64,000 nucleotides of DNA from Neorhizobium sp. NCHU2750 (GTDB lineage Bacteria > Pseudomonadota > Alphaproteobacteria > Rhizobiales > Rhizobiaceae), in the NCBI RefSeq assembly GCF_003597675.1, contig NZ_CP030827.1:2480001-2544000 (forward strand), written 5' to 3'. The stretch's first letter is position 1; each line of letters begins with the position of its first letter. The notes under the pieces are model-generated. The model saw nothing but the letters and a program-made list of their open reading frames with translations, did not search any database and was not told the origin of the DNA. Shown here one piece after another: positions 60,041 to 64,000 of this stretch. Made by a program: the position numbers and the translations under genes.

Positions 60041-60263
60041 GAATGCCTCCCTGCGGGCGATTTCCCTGCGACTGTTTGAGCCGCAGCCGCGCTGCCCGTC
60101 AATCCTGTTCATCAGTTTGTTTCGATTACAGAAATTCCGATCAAATGTCACGAACGGGAAGTCTCTGTGAATGGTCGCATTTTAGCGATTCGATTAACTT
60201 GACCTTTAACGGATGGTTTCTAGCTTCCGCCCCGCGTCACATGTTCAACGGAGGAAACTCGGA
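60041..60263. promoter_or_regulatory. Divergent promoter region of glpK and the diguanylate cyclase gene
   Basis: A 223-base gap. It contains GCATTTTAGCGATTC at 60177-60191, a 15-mer that recurs exactly at 56957-56971 upstream of the FAD oxidoreductase gene. A pair of TTAA blocks (60194-60197 and 60206-60209) just downstream is close to, but one base longer than, the CtrA spacing. Confidence 0.4.
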
Positions 60264-61220
60264 ATGATTCCGATGTCTGCGAAACTGACCCGCATGGTCC
60301 AGACTTCATTGACCATCAAGGTATTTGCGATCTGCTTTCTCTGTGTGCATGTGCCGCTTATCGTCTTCATCGTCTACCTGGCCGGCGGCTATGCAGCCCA
60401 ACCGCAGCCGATCCTGCTCCTGTTGCTAGTCGCAACGGTGGCCGGCACCGGCATCTGCCTGATGAGCCTCTGGTGGATGATCCGCCCGCTCAGTCAGCTG
60501 GCGCAGGCAATCAAGCTCTACCGGGCCAACGGCACGCCGGTACGCATGACGATCGGCAGAAAAGACGAGATCGGCCTTCTGGCCACGACCGTCACCGGCA
60601 TGGTGGCGGAAACGGAAAGCCTGATGGCGAAGCTCCGCCACCAGGCGATGACCGATCCGATGACGGGGCTCGGCAACCGACGCTGGCTGAGCGAGCGCGC
60701 CGCGGAAGAACTGGCGCGCGCCGAGCGGCAGGGCGAAACGGTCTCCGTTCTGGTCCTCGACCTCGATCGCTTCAAGGGCATCAATGACGGCCACGGCCAC
60801 GAGACGGGCGACCGCGTTCTCGTCGCCACCGGCGAAATCGTCCGCACCTGCCTCCGGCCCTATGATCTGGCGGCCCGCATCGGCGGCGAGGAATTCTGCG
60901 TGATGCTGCCGCGCACCTCGCTCGACGAAGCCCAGGCGATCGCCGAACGGCTGCGCAAGGCATTGGCCGCGACCACCGTGCCGCCGCTTCGCCAGGGCCG
61001 CATGACGGCAAGCTTCGGCATCTGCGCTGCAGGTCCAGGTGACCGCCTTTCCGATCTGCTGCTGCGCGCCGATTTCGCCCTCTATGAAGCCAAGCGCGCC
61101 GGCCGCAACTGCGTTCGTCGCGCCGCCGAAAACGACACCGGGCGGGATGGCAATGACGATATGATCGATGTCTCGACCGCCCGCCCTGTCCCCTCGCAGA
61201 CCCGCCCTTCCCCCAACTGA
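60264..61220 (+). CDS. Membrane diguanylate cyclase (HAMP-GGDEF)
   Basis: A 318-residue inner-membrane enzyme expected to make cyclic di-GMP. Two membrane spans (about residues 18-40 and 50-71) are separated by a very short periplasmic loop, then a HAMP-like linker with RPLSQLAQAIKLYRANG and a GGDEF domain with DLDRFKGINDGHG and RIGGEEFCVM. The inhibitory site is present (RPYD five residues before GGEEF), so product inhibition is expected, in contrast to the GGDEF protein at the left edge. GGAGG precedes ATG 60264. The short loop suggests sensing in the membrane rather than of a periplasmic ligand. Confidence 0.92.
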   Translation: MIPMSAKLTRMVQTSLTIKVFAICFLCVHVPLIVFIVYLAGGYAAQPQPILLLLLVATVAGTGICLMSLWWMIRPLSQLAQAIKLYRANGTPVRMTIGRKDEIGLLATTVTGMVAETESLMAKLRHQAMTDPMTGLGNRRWLSERAAEELARAERQGETVSVLVLDLDRFKGINDGHGHETGDRVLVATGEIVRTCLRPYDLAARIGGEEFCVMLPRTSLDEAQAIAERLRKALAATTVPPLRQGRMTASFGICAAGPGDRLSDLLLRADFALYEAKRAGRNCVRRAAENDTGRDGNDDMIDVSTARPVPSQTRPSPN

Positions 61221-61410
61221 CCGCCCTAACTGACCGATTGCCCGCCGGCTATCGGCATCACATGCGGCAGAACCCGGCCGCAAAAAATCCCCCGCAGAAC
61301 CCCGATTGCCAGCCACGCAACCTTGCGGCTAACCTCGCGTTGACGCGGCCATGGAGAAGGCCTCGTCTGCAGCGAATGTTGCGACAGGCAGAACAAGCGG
61401 GAGGAATTGC

Positions 61411-62187
61411 ATGAGCAGGTCCGTCGTCATCACCGGATCCACCAGCGGCATTGGGCTCGGCATTGCCAGAGCCTTCGCCGCCTCTGGCGACAATGTCATC
61501 ATCAACGGCTTTGGTGACAGGGACGAAATCGAGGCGATCCGCGCCTCGCTCGATGCGCAAGGCTCGGGCACGATCCTCTATCACCCCGCCGACATGACGA
61601 AGCCGATCGATATCGAGCACATGATCCTGACCGCCCGCGACCGTTTCGGCGGCGTCGATGTTCTCATCAACAATGCCGGCATCCAGCATGTGGCGAAGAT
61701 CGAGGAATTTCCACCGGAAAAATGGGACCAGCTGATCGCCATCCTGCTGTCCTCGGCCTTCCACACGATGCGCCATGCGATCCCGCTGATGAAATCGCAG
61801 GGCAAGGGCCGCATCATCAACATCGCCTCCGCCCATGGCCTCGTCGCCTCGCCCTTCAAGTCTGCCTATGTCGCCGCCAAGCACGGCATCATGGGCCTGA
61901 CCAAGACCGCCGCACTCGAGCTTGCGCGCGACGCCATCACCGTCAATGCCATCTGCCCCGGCTTCGTGCTGACCCCTTTGGTCGAAAAGCAGATCCCCGA
62001 CCAGGCGCGTGAAAAGGGCATCAGCGAGGCAGAGGTGAAGGATGAGGTTCTGCTGAGGCTGCAGGCCACCAAGGAATTCGTCGCCGTCGAGGAAGTGGCA
62101 GAGGCTGCCATCTATCTGGCAAGCGACGCCGCCCGCAGCATCACCGGCACGCATATCTCCATCGACGGCGGCTGGACGGCGCAGTAA
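61411..62187 (+). CDS. bdhA: 3-Hydroxybutyrate dehydrogenase
   Basis: Oxidises D-3-hydroxybutyrate to acetoacetate with NAD, the first step in use of PHB degradation products. The 258-residue SDR has the cofactor motif TGSTSGIG, NNAGIQH, catalytic Ser in NIASAHGLVASP, Tyr-Lys in SAYVAAKHG and the C-terminal ITGTHISIDGGWTAQ typical of BdhA. GGGAGG precedes ATG 61411. In Sinorhizobium meliloti bdhA is followed by xdhA2 and xdhB2 in one operon; here xdhA also follows, but a palindromic doublet lies between them, beginning five bases after the bdhA stop. Confidence 0.92.
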   Translation: MSRSVVITGSTSGIGLGIARAFAASGDNVIINGFGDRDEIEAIRASLDAQGSGTILYHPADMTKPIDIEHMILTARDRFGGVDVLINNAGIQHVAKIEEFPPEKWDQLIAILLSSAFHTMRHAIPLMKSQGKGRIINIASAHGLVASPFKSAYVAAKHGIMGLTKTAALELARDAITVNAICPGFVLTPLVEKQIPDQAREKGISEAEVKDEVLLRLQATKEFVAVEEVAEAAIYLASDAARSITGTHISIDGGWTAQ

Positions 62188-62192
62188 GCTGC

Positions 62193-62311
62193 TCCCTCAT
62201 TCCTGTGCTTGTCACAGGAATCCAGTCACGCGAAGTCCTTCGCGTGAAAAGACTCTTTTGCGCCGCAGACGCGACGCTGCTGGATTCCTGTGACAAGCAC
62301 AGGAATGAGGG
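62193..62311. mobile_element. Gene-less inverted doublet related to the GIY-YIG unit (MITE- or REPIN-like)
   Basis: A 119-base element. Ends at 62193-62225 and 62280-62311 are the same 32-33-base sequence, inverted, as the ends of the GIY-YIG unit at 31162-31619. Inside each is a hairpin: TCACGCGAA/TTCGCGTGA at 62226-62247 and GCGCCGC/GCGACGC at 62260-62277. The two halves meet at the palindrome AAAAGACTCTTTT (62247-62259). The whole can fold into one long cruciform or RNA hairpin. It sits between bdhA and xdhA and may alter operon expression. Confidence 0.75.
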
Positions 62312-62396
62312 TAGACTACTTTGCCCCGCGTACAGCCAAAGATGGCAACCGGGTGATTCTGGATCAAAAGCCGGCAACGGCGGACGAAGGAGACAT

Positions 62397-63884
62397 ATGA
62401 GTTCAGCCATCCGCTTCATCCTCAACGGGGAAGACGTCATGCTTGGAGATTTTGCCTCCACCGATACGCTTCTCGATTATCTCCGTCTCAAGCGACGGCT
62501 GACGGGGACGAAGGAAGGATGCGCGGAAGGCGATTGCGGCGCCTGCACGGTGCTCATCGGGCGCCTCACCGAACAGGGCCTTCGCTACGAAAGCGTCAAT
62601 GCCTGTATCCGGCTGATCGGATCGCTGCACGGAACCCATGTCGTCACCGTCGAACATCTGGCGGAAAGGGACGGCGAGTTGCATCCGGTACAGCAGGCCA
62701 TGGTCGACTGTCACGGCTCGCAATGCGGCTTCTGCACGCCGGGCTTCGTCATGTCGCTCTACGGCCTGTGGCTTTCCAACGAGAACCCGAACCGCGCCGA
62801 GATCGAAAGCGCGCTGCAGGGCAATCTCTGTCGCTGCACAGGCTATGAGCCGATCGTCAAGGCGGCCGAAAAGGTTGCCGAGAACCGCCCGAGTTCGCTC
62901 TTCGACCCGCTCGAACGCGACCGCACCGAAATCATGGCCAAGCTCTGGTCGATCCGCTCGCAGACGGACACGATCATCGTCGAGGCCGAGGGCGGCCGCA
63001 CCATCGTGCCGGCCACCCTCGAAGCCTTTGCCGAAGCCCTAGCGGCCGAACCGGACGCCGTCATCGTCGCCGGCGCCACCGATGTCGGCCTGTGGGTGAC
63101 GAAGCAGATGCGCCGGCTCGATCCGGTCATCTTCATCGGCCATCTTGCCGAATTGCAGGCCGTCACGATCGATGAGACCGGCATCACCATCGGCGCCGGC
63201 GTCACCTATGCCGATGCCCATGGCTATTTCGATGCGGTCATCCCGGCCCTTGGCCAGTTGCTCGACCGCATCGGCGGCCAGCAGGTGCGCAACATGGGCA
63301 CGATCGGAGGCAATATCGCCAATGGCTCGCCGATCGGAGACACGCCGCCGCCACTGATCGCGCTCGGTTCTCAATTGACGCTGCGCTCCCATTCCGGCCG
63401 CCGCACCATCCCGCTCGAAAGCTACTTTCTCGCCTATGGCAAGCAGGACCGCATGGCCGGCGAATTCGTCGAGAAGATTTTCGTGCCGCGCCCGGACGAT
63501 GACAGTCACTTCGCCGTCTACAAGATATCGAAACGCCGCGACGAGGATATTTCGGCGCTCTGCGGCGCCTTCAATCTGAAGATCGATGCCGATGGACTGG
63601 TCGGCGAGATCCGCATCGCCTTCGGCGGCATGGCCGCCACGCCGAAACGTGCCACCCATGTCGAGGACATGCTGACCGGCAAACCCTGGACCTGGAGCAC
63701 CATCTCCGCCGTGCGCGATCTCTTCGACGAGGATTACCAGCCGCTCACCGACTGGCGCGCGACCGCCGAATACCGCAGCCTGACGGCGAAAAACCTGCTC
63801 ACCCGCTTCTTCCTGGAAACGGCCGGAGCGGAGGCGCAGTTGCAGCGCTTCGAGCGGGATACTGCCGAGATGGAGGAGGTGTGA
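62397..63884 (+). CDS. xdhA: Xanthine dehydrogenase small subunit
   Basis: Carries the iron-sulfur and FAD parts of xanthine dehydrogenase, which oxidises hypoxanthine to urate. The 495-residue protein begins with a plant-type 2Fe-2S domain (CAEGDCGAC), followed by the second cluster domain (CGFCTPGF and CRCTGY), then the FAD domain with GATDVGLWVTKQ and MGTIGGNIANGSPIGD and the CO-dehydrogenase-like C-terminal domain. ATG 62397 has GAAGGAG upstream; the extension to 62205 runs through the repeat doublet and is not real. The large molybdenum subunit should follow but is not visible before the edge. Confidence 0.93.
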   Translation: MSSAIRFILNGEDVMLGDFASTDTLLDYLRLKRRLTGTKEGCAEGDCGACTVLIGRLTEQGLRYESVNACIRLIGSLHGTHVVTVEHLAERDGELHPVQQAMVDCHGSQCGFCTPGFVMSLYGLWLSNENPNRAEIESALQGNLCRCTGYEPIVKAAEKVAENRPSSLFDPLERDRTEIMAKLWSIRSQTDTIIVEAEGGRTIVPATLEAFAEALAAEPDAVIVAGATDVGLWVTKQMRRLDPVIFIGHLAELQAVTIDETGITIGAGVTYADAHGYFDAVIPALGQLLDRIGGQQVRNMGTIGGNIANGSPIGDTPPPLIALGSQLTLRSHSGRRTIPLESYFLAYGKQDRMAGEFVEKIFVPRPDDDSHFAVYKISKRRDEDISALCGAFNLKIDADGLVGEIRIAFGGMAATPKRATHVEDMLTGKPWTWSTISAVRDLFDEDYQPLTDWRATAEYRSLTAKNLLTRFFLETAGAEAQLQRFERDTAEMEEV

Positions 63885-64000
63885 TGATGAGCGCTATCGA
63901 AAAGTCCACCTCTGGCCTGCCGGCCCTGTCCGTTTACAGAGTGCCGCAAGTCCCCCTCTGGCCTGCCGGCCATCTCCCCCACAAGGGGGGAGAGGACTTG
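63884..64000 (+). CDS. Open frame after xdhA running to the edge, repeat-derived (uncertain)
   Basis: An ATG overlaps the xdhA stop (TGATG), where the xdhB start is expected. The 39 visible codons read MMSAIEKSTSGLPALSVYRV and then run through a palindromic repeat (VPLWPAGHLPHKGG). This does not resemble the N-terminus of xanthine dehydrogenase large subunits that I remember. Either the repeat has been inserted near the start of xdhB, or the true xdhB begins beyond the edge and this frame is not a gene. Low confidence. Confidence 0.25.
   Translation, partial: MMSAIEKSTSGLPALSVYRVPQVPLWPAGHLPHKGGEDL
63902..64000. repeat. Palindromic repeat at right edge, with a partial direct duplicate
   Basis: The unit AAGTCCCCCTCTGGCCTGCC begins at 63948 and continues into CCCCCACAAGGGGGGAG, the same family as at 24891. 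A near copy of its first 24 bases (one mismatch) lies at 63902-63925, so the start of the element is duplicated in direct orientation 46 bases apart. CAAGTCC and GGACTTG form its outer arms. Confidence 0.75.

Noticed and set aside
60194..60210. TTAA...TTAAC pair before the diguanylate cyclase gene as a CtrA site
   Set aside because: The spacer is 8 bases, not the 7 of TTAA-N7-TTAAC, and TTAA pairs are easy to find in AT-rich gaps, so I did not list it as a site on its own.
62205..62396. A 64-residue N-terminal extension of XdhA
   Set aside because: It is encoded by the repeat doublet and the gap; the ATG at 62397 has a good ribosome binding site and gives the normal family start.
1..64000. 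tRNA, rRNA, CRISPR arrays, IS transposases, prophage or integrase genes
   Set aside because: I looked for these on both strands and found no T-loop/anticodon pattern, no regular spaced repeats and no transposase or integrase motif. Short RNA genes could still be missed by eye.

Overview
The window looks like chromosomal DNA of an alphaproteobacterium of the family Rhizobiaceae (Rhizobium, Ensifer, Shinella or a close relative). This rests on high GC, dense genes with short gaps, and several lineage-typical loci: a choline transporter operon choX-choW-choV, a DUF47-pit phosphate operon, a BacA/SbmA peptide transporter, a NolR-like regulator, bdhA followed by xdhA, the carboxynorspermidine route to polyamines, and several families of palindromic intergenic repeats. 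I see no rRNA, tRNA, CRISPR array, prophage or classical transposase. I cannot name the species.

Layout. 1-5 kb: a receiver-GGDEF protein cut by the left edge, a LuxR solo, a PAS protein between two copies of a dispersed repeat, a DUF2333 protein and a hypothetical protein. 5-9.5 kb: pseudoazurin with an FNR-type box, thymidine kinase, the DUF47-pit operon with a Pho box, a Nudix-like protein and a degenerate SDR. 9.5-15 kb: an ATPase, a proline-racemase-family enzyme with an unusual catalytic pair, two small proteins, a divergent AraC/SDR pair, a YciI protein and an L,D-transpeptidase. 15-21 kb: choXWV with an internal terminator, a HugZ-like protein, NolR-like regulator and a branched-chain amino acid binding protein. 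21-25 kb: a SigF/NrsF-type ECF module facing a Met-rich exported protein, then adenine deaminase. 25-31 kb: hydrolase, DUF4160-DUF2442 pair, ArsR-SRPBCC operon with a probable leaderless promoter, GFA protein and the nspC/carboxynorspermidine dehydrogenase pair. 31-38 kb: a repeat-bounded GIY-YIG nuclease unit, alpha-glucosidase, KDG kinase, phosphatase, glycosyltransferase, and an esterase divergent from an OhrR-like regulator. 38-50 kb: methyltransferase, der and its TPR partner, polysaccharide deacetylase, VanZ, bacA, MFS transporter, map, flavin monooxygenase and a cation/proton antiporter. 50-64 kb: a YciI-ECF-SRPBCC cluster, GST, IalB-like and SH3 exported proteins, an FAD oxidoreductase, a DD-carboxypeptidase, glpK, a membrane diguanylate cyclase, bdhA, xdhA and a repeat-rich right edge.

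Most noteworthy. (1) A small GIY-YIG nuclease gene sits between two inverted copies of a 33-bp palindromic end, each followed by a GC hairpin. The same two ends, closed up without the gene, sit between bdhA and xdhA. This resembles an autonomous unit and its gene-less derivative, as REP/RAYT systems do, but with a GIY-YIG protein. (2) Two divergent promoters of the exact form GTAACC-N15-CGAA precede the ECF sigma gene and the Met-rich gene, defining an autoregulated stress module. (3) The ArsR-SRPBCC operon has a near-consensus promoter whose predicted start of transcription is the A of the ATG, with two identical-type operators 40 bp apart. (4) Clear FNR-type, Pho-type and MarR-type sites give testable regulation for pseudoazurin, pit and the esterase.

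All calls come from reading the sequence. Family names rest on remembered motifs and no database search was run.
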